Counted from the stretch's first letter, positions 1-9,431 are shown. The stretch: DNA of 64,000 nt from Mesorhizobium sp. M4B.F.Ca.ET.058.02.1.1 (GCF_003952505.1 NZ_CP034450.1:5539001-5603000), one strand, 5' to 3'. Numbers and translations are program-made. The notes: a model not told the origin generated them from the letters alone.

Positions 1-2
1 AT

Positions 3-179
3 GCGTCTTTGGTGTTGCTGGTCACCGGCTTCTATACCGTCATCTCGACGGGTGCGATGGGCTGGTGGCCGGATTTTCCGCAGCGATACAAGGTTGCAAG
101 CGTCGGCGACTTCGCCGCCTTGTCGACTTTCGCTCTTGCCTGGGTCTGGGTCACGGTCCGCGTGCTGACGGGGTGGTAG
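3..179 (+). CDS. C-terminal end of an unidentified small membrane protein (5' end outside the window)
   Basis: An open frame enters from the left edge and stops at the TAG at 177-179, giving 58 residues. It contains two hydrophobic stretches (about residues 2-20 and 38-55) separated by a polar loop with a WWPDFPQRYK motif, so it looks like the end of an integral membrane protein. The nitrilase gene starts 3 bases after the stop, which suggests one transcript. I do not recognise the family. Confidence 0.5.
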   Translation, partial: ASLVLLVTGFYTVISTGAMGWWPDFPQRYKVASVGDFAALSTFALAWVWVTVRVLTGW

Positions 180-182
180 AAT

Positions 183-1127
183 ATGACGCGCATCTACATC
201 AGCCAGAGGCCCCCGCACCTTCTCGATCTCGACGCGGGCATCGCCACTGCGAAAGCGGAGATTGAGGCCGCAGCGGCACAAGGCGCCGATCTCGTAGTGT
301 TTCCCGAAACCTGGCTCGGGGGCTATCCGGCCTGGGTTTTCGGGTTAGCCGGCTGGAACGATCCGGAGGCGCGGCACTGGTTCCAGAAGCTGGTGGCCGC
401 AAGCGCCACCGTTCCCGGCCCTCACGTCCAGGCCCTTTGCGACGCCGCGCGTGACAATGGGGTGTGCGTGGTGATCGGCCTCAATGAGCGCGCTCGGCCG
501 AGCGCCGCGCTGCTTTACAACAGCGCGCTTACGATCGACGCAGATGGATCGATCGTATCCGTTCACCGCAAGCTCACTCCAACCCACACCGAACGCCTGG
601 TCTGGACGCCGGGCGATGCGGACGGCCTGCGCGTGAACGAAACGGCGGCCGGGCGGGTCGGCGCGATGGTATGCTGGGAGCATTTCCACCCCATCATCCG
701 CCAGGCCCTGCACGCCGAGGACGAGCAGATTCATGTTGCCCTTTGGCCGGACATGCCGTCGGCGCACCAGCTTGCTTCCCGGCACTACGCTTTCGAGGGG
801 CGCTGCTTCGTCGCAAGCGCCGCGACGTATCTTCCTGTGGAGGCCGTGCTGCCGGACCTGCGGGCGGCCTATGAAAAGGGGACGGGGGGAGACGCTTCGT
901 TTCCCGGAGGATCGGGGGTCATCGGGCCCGATGGCGAATACCTGGTCGGTCCGGTCTTCGGTGACGCGCCCGTCATCTGTGACCTTGACCTTGCGCAGAC
1001 CATAGCGTTCAAACACGATCTCGACGTAACGGGTCACTACAGCCGATCCGATATCCTGCATTGGGGCGTCGATCGGCCGGGAACGAGGTATGGCGAGCAA
1101 GGCAGATCAGACTATCGGAGCAAGTGA
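183..1127 (+). CDS. Nitrilase / carbon-nitrogen hydrolase family protein
   Basis: A 314-residue cytoplasmic enzyme of the nitrilase superfamily, which hydrolyses nitriles or related C-N bonds. The catalytic triad is visible: Glu42 in FPETWLGGYP, Lys130 in HRKLTPTHTER and Cys164 in MVCWEHFHP. The HRKLxPTHxER and CWEHF contexts are those of true nitrilases rather than amidases or ureidopropionases, and the length is typical. The gene sits 3 bases after a membrane protein gene and overlaps the following TetR gene by 38 bases, so the three are probably co-transcribed. TetR would be the likely regulator. The substrate (aliphatic or aromatic nitrile) cannot be read from the sequence. Confidence 0.9.
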   Translation: MTRIYISQRPPHLLDLDAGIATAKAEIEAAAAQGADLVVFPETWLGGYPAWVFGLAGWNDPEARHWFQKLVAASATVPGPHVQALCDAARDNGVCVVIGLNERARPSAALLYNSALTIDADGSIVSVHRKLTPTHTERLVWTPGDADGLRVNETAAGRVGAMVCWEHFHPIIRQALHAEDEQIHVALWPDMPSAHQLASRHYAFEGRCFVASAATYLPVEAVLPDLRAAYEKGTGGDASFPGGSGVIGPDGEYLVGPVFGDAPVICDLDLAQTIAFKHDLDVTGHYSRSDILHWGVDRPGTRYGEQGRSDYRSK

Positions 1128-1779
1128 TCAAAACTGGGATCAGTTCGCGCCAAACGACACCCGGCGACGAATCCTCATGGAAGCCAGCGCGCTCTTCCGC
1201 CGCCACGGATATCGGGCCACCTCGACACGACAGATCGCGGCTGCGGTAGGCATCAGGCAGCCATCGCTGTTTCACCATTTCGCAAACAAGCAGGCGATAC
1301 TCGAGGCGCTGTTTTCTCTCAGCCTCGACAATGCGGTGGTCGTCGCGGAAAGGACAGCGAACGCATCTGGATCGGCGGCAGCGAGACTTCATGACTATCT
1401 GGTCTGGGATCTCGAGACGCTACTGAGCCTGCCGCTCTCGCTATCCGAACTCTACAGCAGCGATATATTGCGTGCGCCGGAATTGGCGCACTGGGCCGCC
1501 AAGCTCGAATCCCTCTACCTCGCGTTGGAGAAACTTGTCCGCCAGGGCATAGAGGCGGGCGAGTTCGTTGCCACGGATCCGGTGCTCATACGCATCCTGA
1601 TCGCAAACGTGACGATCGCACACATCCAGTACGCGGACGAACGGCCTGATCGAGATCCCAAGAAGCTGGCGCGCGACGGTGCGCGGTTCGTACTCGCCGG
1701 GCTGAGCAACATGCAATCCGCTCATCTTGACGAGTTGATCTCTGGCACACGAAGCCGGACCGTCAGCGGGCAGACGTAG
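1090..1779 (+). CDS. TetR/AcrR family transcriptional regulator
   Basis: A 229-residue protein with an N-terminal TetR helix-turn-helix at about residues 24-70. The recognition region reads STRQIAAAVGIRQPSLFHHF and is followed by NKQAILEALF, the usual family pattern. The C-terminal part is an all-helical ligand and dimer domain without recognisable specificity. The start lies inside the end of the nitrilase gene; a later ATG would remove the first helix of the DNA-binding domain, so the early start is preferred. Repression of the upstream nitrilase unit is inferred from position only. Confidence 0.88.
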   Translation: MASKADQTIGASDQNWDQFAPNDTRRRILMEASALFRRHGYRATSTRQIAAAVGIRQPSLFHHFANKQAILEALFSLSLDNAVVVAERTANASGSAAARLHDYLVWDLETLLSLPLSLSELYSSDILRAPELAHWAAKLESLYLALEKLVRQGIEAGEFVATDPVLIRILIANVTIAHIQYADERPDRDPKKLARDGARFVLAGLSNMQSAHLDELISGTRSRTVSGQT

Positions 1780-2013
1780 ATGTTTCTGCTGGAGCGCTTC
1801 GCTGGCGAACGCTCTCCGCCACACATCGGCTACTCGTCGGCGGCAATCGCCAGTTTATGGCTTAGCACTGTCGTCGGTCCCGCAGCGGTAACGGATTTAG
1901 AAAATCGTAAGGAATTTCAAAAGCCTGCATAAACCCTGCTTTAACGCGCCCTTAAATCGCCGCATCTAGTCTGCACCCGAGCGCCATTAGCACCGGGATA
2001 TTAAGCGCAGCGC

Positions 2014-4263
2014 ATGGCGAACCGCAGAGACAGTCGCATCGAACCGAGCTTCGACGGGCCGCCCCAGGCGAAATCCCCGGCCGGGTTCTCGGTGAGCGAG
2101 GAGGATCGCGTCGTGCCGGGCAGTCGCAAATCCGCCGCCAGACGCAAACCGGCCAGGAAGTCGTCGCGGCGCGGGCGCGACCGCAGCCGGCGCGGCCTGT
2201 TCGGCATTCTCGCCCGGCTGGCCTACTGGTGCTTCGTGCTGGCCATCTGGGGCGGCATCGCGGTGGCCGGCATCGTCGTCTATTACGGCGCCAAGATGCC
2301 GGCAGCGACCACCTGGTCGATCCCCGACCGCGCCCCCAACATCAAGATCGTTTCGGTCGACGGACAGCTGATCGCCAATCGCGGCATGAGCGGCGGCGAG
2401 GCCGTCGGCCTGCACGAGATGTCGCCCTACATCCCCGAGGCCGTCGTCGCCATCGAGGATCGCCGCTTCTATTCGCATTTCGGCATCGATCCGATCGGGC
2501 TGACGCGCGCCATGGTCACCAATGTGCTTGGCGGGCATTTCTCGCAGGGCGGCTCGACGCTGACGCAGCAGCTGGCCAAGAACCTGTTCCTGACGCCCGA
2601 CCGCACGCTGGAGCGCAAGGTGCAGGAAATACTTTTGGCGCTGTGGCTGGAGCACAAGCACACCAAGGACCAGATTCTCGAAATGTACCTCAACCGGGTC
2701 TATTTCGGCTCGGGCGCCTATGGCGTCGAAGCGGCCTCGCGGCGCTATTTCGGCAAGAGCGCGCGTGACGTGACGCTCTCCGAGGCGGCGCTTCTGGCGG
2801 GCCTGCTCAAGGCGCCGTCGCGGCTGTCGCCGGCGCGCGACCCGAAGGCGGCCGAGGAGCGTGCGCAGCTGGTGCTCGCCGCCATGCGCGACGAGGGCAA
2901 GATCGGCGCCAAGGAACTGACGAGCGCGATGAGCGCGCCGGCGACGCGCGCGCCGTCCTACTGGACCGGATCGGAAAACTACGTCGCCGACACTATCATG
3001 GGCGAACTGCCCGACCTGATCGGCGACGTGCGCGGCGATATCGTCGTCGACACGACGGTCGATCTCACCTTGCAGAAGCTTGCCGAACAGTCGATCCGGC
3101 GGCTGATCGACGAGAGCGGCAAGAAGCTCAACGTCACGCAGGGCGCGCTGGTATCGATCGACGATTCCGGCGCGGTGCGCGCTATGGTCGGCGGCTATGA
3201 CTATTCGACCAGCCAGTTCGACCGCGCCTCGGAAGCGCGCCGCCAGCCGGGCTCGGCCTTCAAGCCCTTCGTCTACATGGCAGCGCTCGAGGCCGGTCGC
3301 ACGCCGGACAGCGTGCGCAACGACGCACCGATCAAGATCGGCAAGTGGACGCCGGACAATTACGGCGGTAAATACTTCGGCAAGGTGACGCTGGCGACGG
3401 CGCTGGCGAAATCGCTGAACTCGGTCGCCGCCCAGCTCACCATGGAGGTCGGGCCCGACGCGGTGGTCGAGGCCGCTCACCGCATGGGCATCCAGTCCGA
3501 TCTGCAGTCGAACACCTCGATCGCGCTCGGCACTTCGGAAGTGACGCCGCTGGAGCTGACCTCGGCCTATGTGCCGTTCGCCAATGGCGGCTACAAGCCG
3601 GACATCCATTTCATCCGCCGCGTCACCACGGCTGGCGGCAAGGTGCTCTACGACAACAATGGCGGCAACGCGCCACGCGTCGTCAAGCAAGAGATCGTCG
3701 GCATGATGAACTCGATGATGACCGGCACGGTCGAAATCGGCACCGCAAAGAAGGCGGCTTTCGCCTGGCCCTCGGCCGGCAAGACCGGCACCAGCCAGAA
3801 TTCGCGCGACGCCTGGTTCGTCGGCTACACCGCCAACCTGACCACCGGCGTCTGGTTCGGCAATGACGACGGCAGCGGGATGAAGAAGGTCACCGGCGGC
3901 GCGCTGCCGGCGCAGGCCTGGCATGAATTCATGGTCGCCGCGCACGAAGGCGTGCCGGTCCGGCCGCTGCCCGGAACCTGGAAGTCTACCCCTTCGGATA
4001 CGATCGTGCCGGACGACATCCCCTCGGCCGACGCCGGTCAGCCGGTGCCGGTGCCGCAGGCGGCGATCGGTCAGTCCGCCCAGGCGCCCGCACGCCCGGC
4101 GCGTCCGGCCCGGCCGGCCGAGACGGTCGATGCCGACGGGTTCGACATGCCGAGCGATGGCGGGACGACCGCCTCGGTCGGCCATCCGGTGCCGCCTGGC
4201 AATGTCGGCGGCCCGACGAAAAAGCGGCAGACCTCGATCCTCGACATCCTCACCGGCGGTTGA
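2014..4263 (+). CDS. Class A penicillin-binding protein (PBP1A-type, bifunctional)
   Basis: A 749-residue inner-membrane enzyme that polymerises glycan strands and cross-links peptidoglycan in the periplasm. It has a basic, disordered cytoplasmic N-terminus, one membrane segment at about residues 67-92, a GT51 transglycosylase domain with the catalytic Glu148 in EDRRFYSHFG and the GGSTLTQQLAKNL motif, then a transpeptidase domain with Ser414-x-x-Lys417 (GSAFKPF), SLN at 467-469 and KTG at 590-592. The C-terminal roughly 80 residues are Pro/Ala-rich and probably disordered. It stands alone after a 234-base AT-richer spacer that probably holds its promoter. All catalytic motifs are intact. Confidence 0.95.
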   Translation: MANRRDSRIEPSFDGPPQAKSPAGFSVSEEDRVVPGSRKSAARRKPARKSSRRGRDRSRRGLFGILARLAYWCFVLAIWGGIAVAGIVVYYGAKMPAATTWSIPDRAPNIKIVSVDGQLIANRGMSGGEAVGLHEMSPYIPEAVVAIEDRRFYSHFGIDPIGLTRAMVTNVLGGHFSQGGSTLTQQLAKNLFLTPDRTLERKVQEILLALWLEHKHTKDQILEMYLNRVYFGSGAYGVEAASRRYFGKSARDVTLSEAALLAGLLKAPSRLSPARDPKAAEERAQLVLAAMRDEGKIGAKELTSAMSAPATRAPSYWTGSENYVADTIMGELPDLIGDVRGDIVVDTTVDLTLQKLAEQSIRRLIDESGKKLNVTQGALVSIDDSGAVRAMVGGYDYSTSQFDRASEARRQPGSAFKPFVYMAALEAGRTPDSVRNDAPIKIGKWTPDNYGGKYFGKVTLATALAKSLNSVAAQLTMEVGPDAVVEAAHRMGIQSDLQSNTSIALGTSEVTPLELTSAYVPFANGGYKPDIHFIRRVTTAGGKVLYDNNGGNAPRVVKQEIVGMMNSMMTGTVEIGTAKKAAFAWPSAGKTGTSQNSRDAWFVGYTANLTTGVWFGNDDGSGMKKVTGGALPAQAWHEFMVAAHEGVPVRPLPGTWKSTPSDTIVPDDIPSADAGQPVPVPQAAIGQSAQAPARPARPARPAETVDADGFDMPSDGGTTASVGHPVPPGNVGGPTKKRQTSILDILTGG

Positions 4264-4327
4264 GCGGCAACATCGCCTCTCGCCATGGCTTGCGCCTTCG
4301 GCTACATGTCCGGCCGGAGACCGCGAC

Positions 4328-5077
4328 ATGGCCGAGACCGATACAAGAAAAACCATCGTGCTGACCGGTGCCAGCCGGGGCATCGGCCATGCGACGGTGA
4401 AGCGCTTCTCGCGTGAGGGCTGGCGCGTCATCACCTGCTCGCGCCAGGCTTTTGCCGAGGACTGTCCATGGCCAGCCGGGCCGGAGGACCACATCAAGGT
4501 CGATCTCGCCGACCAGGAGGATGTCGGCATCGCCGTCTCTGAGATCCGCCACCGGCTGGAGGCGCATGGCGGCCAGCTCAACGCGCTGGTCAACAATGCC
4601 GGCATTTCGCCGAAGCTGAAGGACGGCAGCCGGATGAACTCGATCGACACGCCGATGCATGTCTGGCGTGACGTGTTCCAGGTCAATTTCTTCGCGCCGA
4701 TCATGCTGGCCAGGGGCCTGTTCAAGGAGCTGGCGCAGGCGAAGGGCTCGATCGTCAACGTCACCTCGATCGCCGGCACCCGTGTGCATCCCTTCGCCGG
4801 CACGGCTTACGCGACATCGAAGGCGGCACTGGGTTCGCTGACGCGCGAGATGGCGCATGATTTCGGCCCGCACGGCATCCGCGTCAACGCCATCGCGCCG
4901 GGCGAGATCGACACCGCTATCCTGTCGCCGGGCACCGACAAGATCGTCGAGACGATCCCGCTCAGACGCCTCGGCGCCACGGCGGAGGTGGCCGACATCA
5001 TCTTCTTCCTGTGCTCCGGGCAGGCGTCCTATGTCACCGGCTCGGAGATCCACATCAATGGCGGTCAGCACGTCTGA
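4328..5077 (+). CDS. Short-chain dehydrogenase/reductase (SDR family oxidoreductase)
   Basis: A 249-residue classical SDR using NAD(P)H. It shows the cofactor motif TGASRGIG at 13-20, NNAG at 89-92, and the catalytic Ser147, Tyr161 and Lys165 (YATSK), followed by the PGEIDT loop and a C-terminal GSEIHINGGQ typical of FabG-like members. The ATG at 4328 places the Rossmann strand right after the N-terminus; the same frame is open upstream, but that part overlaps the PBP gene and is not SDR-like. The substrate is unknown. It follows the PBP gene by 64 bases and could be read through from it. Confidence 0.9.
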   Translation: MAETDTRKTIVLTGASRGIGHATVKRFSREGWRVITCSRQAFAEDCPWPAGPEDHIKVDLADQEDVGIAVSEIRHRLEAHGGQLNALVNNAGISPKLKDGSRMNSIDTPMHVWRDVFQVNFFAPIMLARGLFKELAQAKGSIVNVTSIAGTRVHPFAGTAYATSKAALGSLTREMAHDFGPHGIRVNAIAPGEIDTAILSPGTDKIVETIPLRRLGATAEVADIIFFLCSGQASYVTGSEIHINGGQHV

Positions 5078-5101
5078 CCCTCGATTTCGGGGCAAAATCG
5101 C

Positions 5102-6022
5102 TCATCCGGTCATGGTGAGGACGGCCTTGCCGCTGAAGCTGCGCTGCCGCAGGGCGTCCAGCGCCTGGCCGATGTCTGTCCACGGCACAGTCAAGGCGAC
5201 GCGGGTTTCCAACCGGCCAGCCGCGACCAGGGCGAGCAGTGAGGCGATATCGGCGCCGATGGCTGGACCGGACGTATAGTAGGCGAAGGTCTGAAGCCTC
5301 GCCCCTTCATGGCCCGGAACGAACTGGCGAAATCCGACGGGCGTCAGTTCGCCGCTGCTTGAACCGAACATGACGATGGTGCCGCCCGGCGCGACGCGTT
5401 CGATCGCGTGCGCGAGGCTTGCGCCGCCGACCGACTCGGTGATCAGCGAGAACGGCCCCTCGGCCCGCTCGATCGACTCGACGACACGTTCGGCGCCCAG
5501 CCCACGCAGGTCCTCTTCATGCCGGGCGGCGGCGATCGCCGTCACCGAAGCGCCTTGCTCGCGGGCGATCTGGATCTGGAAACGACCGACCGCGCCGCTA
5601 GCGCCGGTGATCAGGACCCGCTGGCCGGCGAGGTCACCGCCATGGCGCAACGTCCTCAGCGCCGTCGTGCCGGCGACCGGAAGCGTGGCGGCGGAGCCGA
5701 AGCCGACGCCGTCCGGCAGGACGGCGAGACGGTCGGTCGGAACCGCGACACGTTCGGCCCAGCCGTGCTCGTCGACCAAAGCTGCGACCCGGGTCCCCAC
5801 GCCAGGCCCGGAGCCATCGGTTGCTGCCCGTTCGACGACGCCGACGATGTCCTGGCCGGGTATCCAGCCGTCCGGGCGTATGCCGAGCAGGCGCAGCTCA
5901 CCCCGGTTCAGCGAGGTTACGTGGACCGCAATGAGCGCCTCGTTCGCCAAGGGCCGAGGGTCCTCGACCTCGGCCAGCCTAAGCCCGGTGGCGCTGTCGG
6001 AAGCGATGACGAGGGCGAGCAT
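5102..6022 (-). CDS. Zinc-independent medium-chain dehydrogenase (quinone oxidoreductase-like)
   Basis: A 306-residue NAD(P)H-dependent oxidoreductase of the MDR superfamily. The GroES-like N-terminal half contains NRGELRLLGIRPDGWIPGQD, and the Rossmann nucleotide site is VLITGASGAVG at about 136-146. The cysteines of zinc-containing alcohol dehydrogenases are absent, so a quinone-reductase-like role is more likely. The ATG at 6022 is preferred over an upstream in-frame ATG at 6088 because it is preceded by an AGGAAGG ribosome site at good spacing. The gene is divergent from an AraC regulator, which often controls such a neighbour. Confidence 0.85.
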   Translation of the reverse strand: MLALVIASDSATGLRLAEVEDPRPLANEALIAVHVTSLNRGELRLLGIRPDGWIPGQDIVGVVERAATDGSGPGVGTRVAALVDEHGWAERVAVPTDRLAVLPDGVGFGSAATLPVAGTTALRTLRHGGDLAGQRVLITGASGAVGRFQIQIAREQGASVTAIAAARHEEDLRGLGAERVVESIERAEGPFSLITESVGGASLAHAIERVAPGGTIVMFGSSSGELTPVGFRQFVPGHEGARLQTFAYYTSGPAIGADIASLLALVAAGRLETRVALTVPWTDIGQALDALRQRSFSGKAVLTMTG

Positions 6023-6104
6023 GGGGCTGTACCTTCCTGGACCAAGCCGGCGATGGGCGCGCAGCGTCAACGCGATCGCCATGCGCAAACCGGAGCCTAT
6101 CGAC

Positions 6105-6132
6105 TTCCATGGTCTAAGAATTTAGCTATAAT
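6105..6132 (+). promoter_or_regulatory. Candidate promoter for the AraC gene
   Basis: The AT-rich divergent spacer contains a perfect TATAAT at 6127-6132, 28 bases before the ATG of the AraC gene. The best -35 candidate, TTCCAT at 6105-6110, is weak and sits at 16-base spacing. The -10 call is seen in sequence; promoter function is inferred. Confidence 0.35.
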
Positions 6133-6160
6133 TGCACACGGTCGCTAAAAACAGTCAATC

Positions 6161-6967
6161 ATGAGACAGCCTCTTCGCTACCCATGGCTCGATTTCGATG
6201 TCGACGACGTCCACGCGCCGGCAATCGCCGTGCGCGTCGATGTACCGGAGACCAGGGCCGAGGTGCGCGACCACTGGCATCGCAAGGGGCAGCTCGTCTT
6301 CGCGCTGGGCGGCGGCGTCACCTGTCGGGTTCCGAGCGGCCTGTGGATGGTGCCGCCGCATTGCGCCGTGTGGATTCCGGGCGGCATGCAGCACAGCAAC
6401 ATCGCGACCGCCAATGCGCGGATTTTCTTCGTTTATCTCGAACCGGGGGCCGCCGAATTGCCGGACCGGTGCTGCACGCTTTCGATCTCGCCGCTGCTGC
6501 GCGAGCTGATCATCGAACTGTCGGATTGCGCGCCGGAGGAGGCACGATGCGGTTTCCTGGGAGGGATCCTGCTTGCCGAACTGCCGCGCATGCCTGTGCA
6601 GCAATTGCACCTGCCGATTTCGGCCGAGCCGCGCTTGCGGCGGATCGCCGAGGCGTTAGCGGACGATCCCGCCGACCGCAGCACGCTAGCGGAATGGGCG
6701 AACCGCGTGGCGCTCAGCGAGAGCAGTCTGGCACGCCTCGTCGTGAAGGAGACAGGGCTGACCTTCGGGCGCTGGCGCCAGCAGCTGCACCTGATCGTGG
6801 CGCTGCGCGAACTCGCCTCAGGCGCCAGCGTGCAGCAGGTCTCGGGCGATCTCGGCTATGAATCCGTCACGGCGTTTATCACCATGTTCAAGAAGGCGCT
6901 GGGCAAGCCGCCGGCAAAATATCTCAGCGATATCGCGCAAAACGGCGGCTCCGCATTTGTCGCTTGA
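6161..6967 (+). CDS. AraC family transcriptional regulator with cupin-like sensor domain
   Basis: A 268-residue regulator. The N-terminal half (about 20-120) is cupin-like, with HWHRKGQLVFALGG and the PPHCAVWIPGGMQHSN turn typical of AraC_binding folds. The C-terminal third holds two helix-turn-helix units: LAEWANRVALSESSLARLVV, then a second repeat ending in the family signature LGYESVTAFITMFKKALGKPP. It is divergently transcribed from the quinone-oxidoreductase gene at 5102-6022, which is its most likely target. The effector is unknown. Confidence 0.9.
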   Translation: MRQPLRYPWLDFDVDDVHAPAIAVRVDVPETRAEVRDHWHRKGQLVFALGGGVTCRVPSGLWMVPPHCAVWIPGGMQHSNIATANARIFFVYLEPGAAELPDRCCTLSISPLLRELIIELSDCAPEEARCGFLGGILLAELPRMPVQQLHLPISAEPRLRRIAEALADDPADRSTLAEWANRVALSESSLARLVVKETGLTFGRWRQQLHLIVALRELASGASVQQVSGDLGYESVTAFITMFKKALGKPPAKYLSDIAQNGGSAFVA

Positions 6968-6995
6968 TCAACCTGGCTGGTGCAGGACGCGCAAC

Positions 6996-8804
6996 TCAAA
7001 CGGCTTGCGGTTTGATCTCCGGGGCGCGGGCGACCTCTTTCAACCCAGCGGGTGACCTACCCGTCACCACCTCGACGATGCCGCGCGCGATCTCGCGCTC
7101 GCCCATGATGACGGTGTCGGCGCCGAGTCCCTTGAGATGCTCGACCTCGGCATCGGAGTGGGCGCGGGCGATGACATTGATGCCGGGGTTGGCGGCGCGG
7201 GCGCGCAGCACGATCTGACCCGCCTCGAAGGCATTCGGAATTGCAAGGATCAGCCGCTTGGCGCCTTCCGGATTGGCGGCCGAAAAGACGTCCGCATTGG
7301 CGCCATTGCCGGCGATGGTTTCGACGCCATCGGCCTTCAGCTTCGCCAGCGTCTTGTCGGCGTCCTCGATGACCAGGAAGGGCAGGGCGGCTTGCTTCAG
7401 CGCCGCGCCGACGAGGCTGCCGACACGGCCGTAGCCGATCAGGATGGAATGGCCGGTAAGCGCGGTTCTTGGCGGCGGGCCGTCTTGCTTTTGCGGCGAA
7501 GCCGTCACCGAAGCCACCTGGCCGGGCTCGGTCGCCGGGCCGATCGGCCTTGCCTCTTCCGGCGGCGATGCCTTGGCCGAGCGTGCCTCCAGCCACGGTG
7601 TCATCCAGTCGATGGCCAGGAACATCAGCGGGTTGAGCAGGATCGACAGGATGGCGCCGGCAAGGATCAGGTCGCGACCCTGCTCGGGCAGGAGCTTCAG
7701 GCCGACACCGAGTTCGGCCAGGATGAAGGAGAATTCGCCGATCTGCGCCAGGCTGGCCGAGATCATCAGCGCCGTCGCGATCGGGTAGCGGAAGGCGACG
7801 ACGATGACGAACGCGGCCAGCGACTTGCCGAGCAGGATGATGGCCAGCGTCGCCAGGATCGGCCAGCCATTGCTGACCAGGCTGAACGGGTCGAACAGCA
7901 TGCCGACCGAGACGAAGAACAGCACCGAGAAGGCATCGCGCAGCGGCAGCGATTCCTCGGCCGCCCGGTGGCTGAGCTCGGATTCGCTCATGATCATGCC
8001 GGCGAAGAAGGCGCCCAGCGCCAGCGAGACGCCGAACAGCTTTGCTGCCCCGAAGGCGACACCCAACGCAATCGCCAGCACCGCCAGCCGGAACAGCTCG
8101 CGCGACCCGGTATGGGCGACATAATGCAGGATCCAGGGAATCACGCGGCGGCCCACCACCAGCATAACGATGACGAAGGCCACCACCTTGGCCAGCGTGA
8201 CGCCGACGACGCCCCAGATGCCGTAGTTGGCCGGCAGCGCCAGCAGGCTGGCATGGTCGTCGGCCTGCGGCTGGCCGCCCAGCACACCGGCAAGCGCCGG
8301 CAAAAGCACCAGCGCCAGCACCATAGCAAGGTCCTCGACGATCAGCCAGCCGACGGCGATGCGGCCGCGCTCGGTCTCGATCAGCCGCCGTTCCTGCAAG
8401 GCGCGCAGCAGCACCACCGTCGAGGCGACGGACAATGCCAGGCCGAAGACCAGCCCGGCGCCCATCGACCAGCCGAGCAGCCAGGCAAGGCCGACGCCGA
8501 GCAGCGTGGCAAAGCCGATCTGGACGACGGCGCCGGGCACGGCGATGGCGCGGACGGAGAGAAGGTCCTTCAGGGAGAAATGCAGGCCGACGCCGAACAT
8601 CAAGAGGATGACGCCGATCTCGGCAAGCTCGGTGGCAAGGCTTGCGTCGGCGACGAAGCCCGGCGTGTTCGGCCCGACCAGCACGCCGGCCACGAGATAG
8701 CCGACCAGCGGCGGGATGCGGAAACGGTTGGCGAGCGCGCCGAAAACGAAAGCCAGCCCCAGACCGGCGACGATCGTGGCGATAAGGGGCGTGTCATGCG
8801 GCAT
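6996..8804 (-). CDS. YbaL/Kef-type cation:proton antiporter with TrkA-N domain
   Basis: A 602-residue inner-membrane protein of the CPA2 family. The first roughly 390 residues carry about a dozen hydrophobic segments, beginning with a glycine-rich helix and RIPPLVGYLVAGVLVGP. A cytoplasmic regulatory domain of TrkA-N (RCK) type follows, with the dinucleotide-binding loop GYGRVGSLVGAAL and an acidic residue at the end of strand 2 (VIEDADK). This is the domain order of YbaL/KefB proteins, which exchange potassium or sodium for protons under nucleotide control. No quinone-reductase ancillary subunit (KefF/G) lies nearby. The C-terminus is intact. Confidence 0.92.
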   Translation of the reverse strand: MPHDTPLIATIVAGLGLAFVFGALANRFRIPPLVGYLVAGVLVGPNTPGFVADASLATELAEIGVILLMFGVGLHFSLKDLLSVRAIAVPGAVVQIGFATLLGVGLAWLLGWSMGAGLVFGLALSVASTVVLLRALQERRLIETERGRIAVGWLIVEDLAMVLALVLLPALAGVLGGQPQADDHASLLALPANYGIWGVVGVTLAKVVAFVIVMLVVGRRVIPWILHYVAHTGSRELFRLAVLAIALGVAFGAAKLFGVSLALGAFFAGMIMSESELSHRAAEESLPLRDAFSVLFFVSVGMLFDPFSLVSNGWPILATLAIILLGKSLAAFVIVVAFRYPIATALMISASLAQIGEFSFILAELGVGLKLLPEQGRDLILAGAILSILLNPLMFLAIDWMTPWLEARSAKASPPEEARPIGPATEPGQVASVTASPQKQDGPPPRTALTGHSILIGYGRVGSLVGAALKQAALPFLVIEDADKTLAKLKADGVETIAGNGANADVFSAANPEGAKRLILAIPNAFEAGQIVLRARAANPGINVIARAHSDAEVEHLKGLGADTVIMGEREIARGIVEVVTGRSPAGLKEVARAPEIKPQAV

Positions 8805-8981
8805 TGTCTATGGAGCGCCTTTCGAAAAAATCACGATGTAGGATAGGGCCGCCCCGCGGCCGCCGCCCTTGCAATATGGGAGGAGGCAGGGCCGCGAGGC
8901 AACCCGTAAAGCCGTGAAATCGAAAGGCAAGGGGCACGAATGCCGGGCGAAGGGCGGATTGCGCTTGCGCGGCGGGCGCCG

Positions 8982-9431
8982 TCAGGCTGCCTGGAGCAGG
9001 CTTTCGATCTCAGGGATGGTGTGGTTGGTCAGCGTCTTTGGAATTTCCACCGTCACCTTGTCGCCGACAAGCTTGTGGAGCTTCCGGCGCATTTCGCCCA
9101 GCACCAGCGGCGGCGCGATCAGCACGATCTCCTTGAAGGCGCCGCGATTGGCGAGCCCATAAAGCCGTTCGGCGATGTCGTCGGCGAAGCGCTCCTTGCC
9201 GATACGATGCCAGTCGGTGTCCTCGACCGCGCTGCGATGGATGGACGGCCCGTCATTGTAGCGGCCGGGGCGGTCGCTGCCTTGCTCGCGCGTGGCGGGG
9301 TTCTCCTGCTCCATCTCCTGCACGACCTGCAGGTCCGGATTGCGGGTGTTGCCTTCATTGCGCAGGAACAGCGCCTTCTCGCCATCGGCGACCACGATCC
9401 AAAGGCCATGTTTCAGAGTGACGTTGCTCAT
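8982..9431 (-). CDS. Host attachment family protein
   Basis: A 149-residue soluble protein matching the rhizobial/agrobacterial host-attachment family (AtsE-like). It has the typical start LKHGLWIVVADGEKALFLRN, the central GRYNDGPSIHRSAVEDTDWH and the closing RKLHKLVGDKVTVEIPKTLT with a short acidic end. The family name comes from attachment mutants of Agrobacterium; the biochemical role is not established. The fold resembles release-factor-related domains, which is an inference. The gene stands alone, with a GGAG-type ribosome site just upstream. Nothing else near it suggests an attachment cluster. Confidence 0.8.
   Translation of the reverse strand: MSNVTLKHGLWIVVADGEKALFLRNEGNTRNPDLQVVQEMEQENPATREQGSDRPGRYNDGPSIHRSAVEDTDWHRIGKERFADDIAERLYGLANRGAFKEIVLIAPPLVLGEMRRKLHKLVGDKVTVEIPKTLTNHTIPEIESLLQAA

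Noticed and set aside
3923..4327. Upstream extension of the SDR gene into the PBP gene
   Set aside because: The extension is out of frame with the PBP gene and rich in Arg/Pro; the SDR Rossmann strand begins directly after the ATG at 4328.
1987..4803. A 938-codon open frame on the minus strand across the penicillin-binding protein gene
   Set aside because: It is antisense to a gene with complete catalytic motifs, has biased Arg/Ala/Gly/His composition and no recognisable domain. High-GC codon usage produces such open antisense frames.
7137..8846. A 569-codon plus-strand frame across the Kef/YbaL antiporter gene
   Set aside because: Its sequence is Gln/Asp/Arg-rich low complexity and mirrors the codons of a clear membrane transporter on the other strand.
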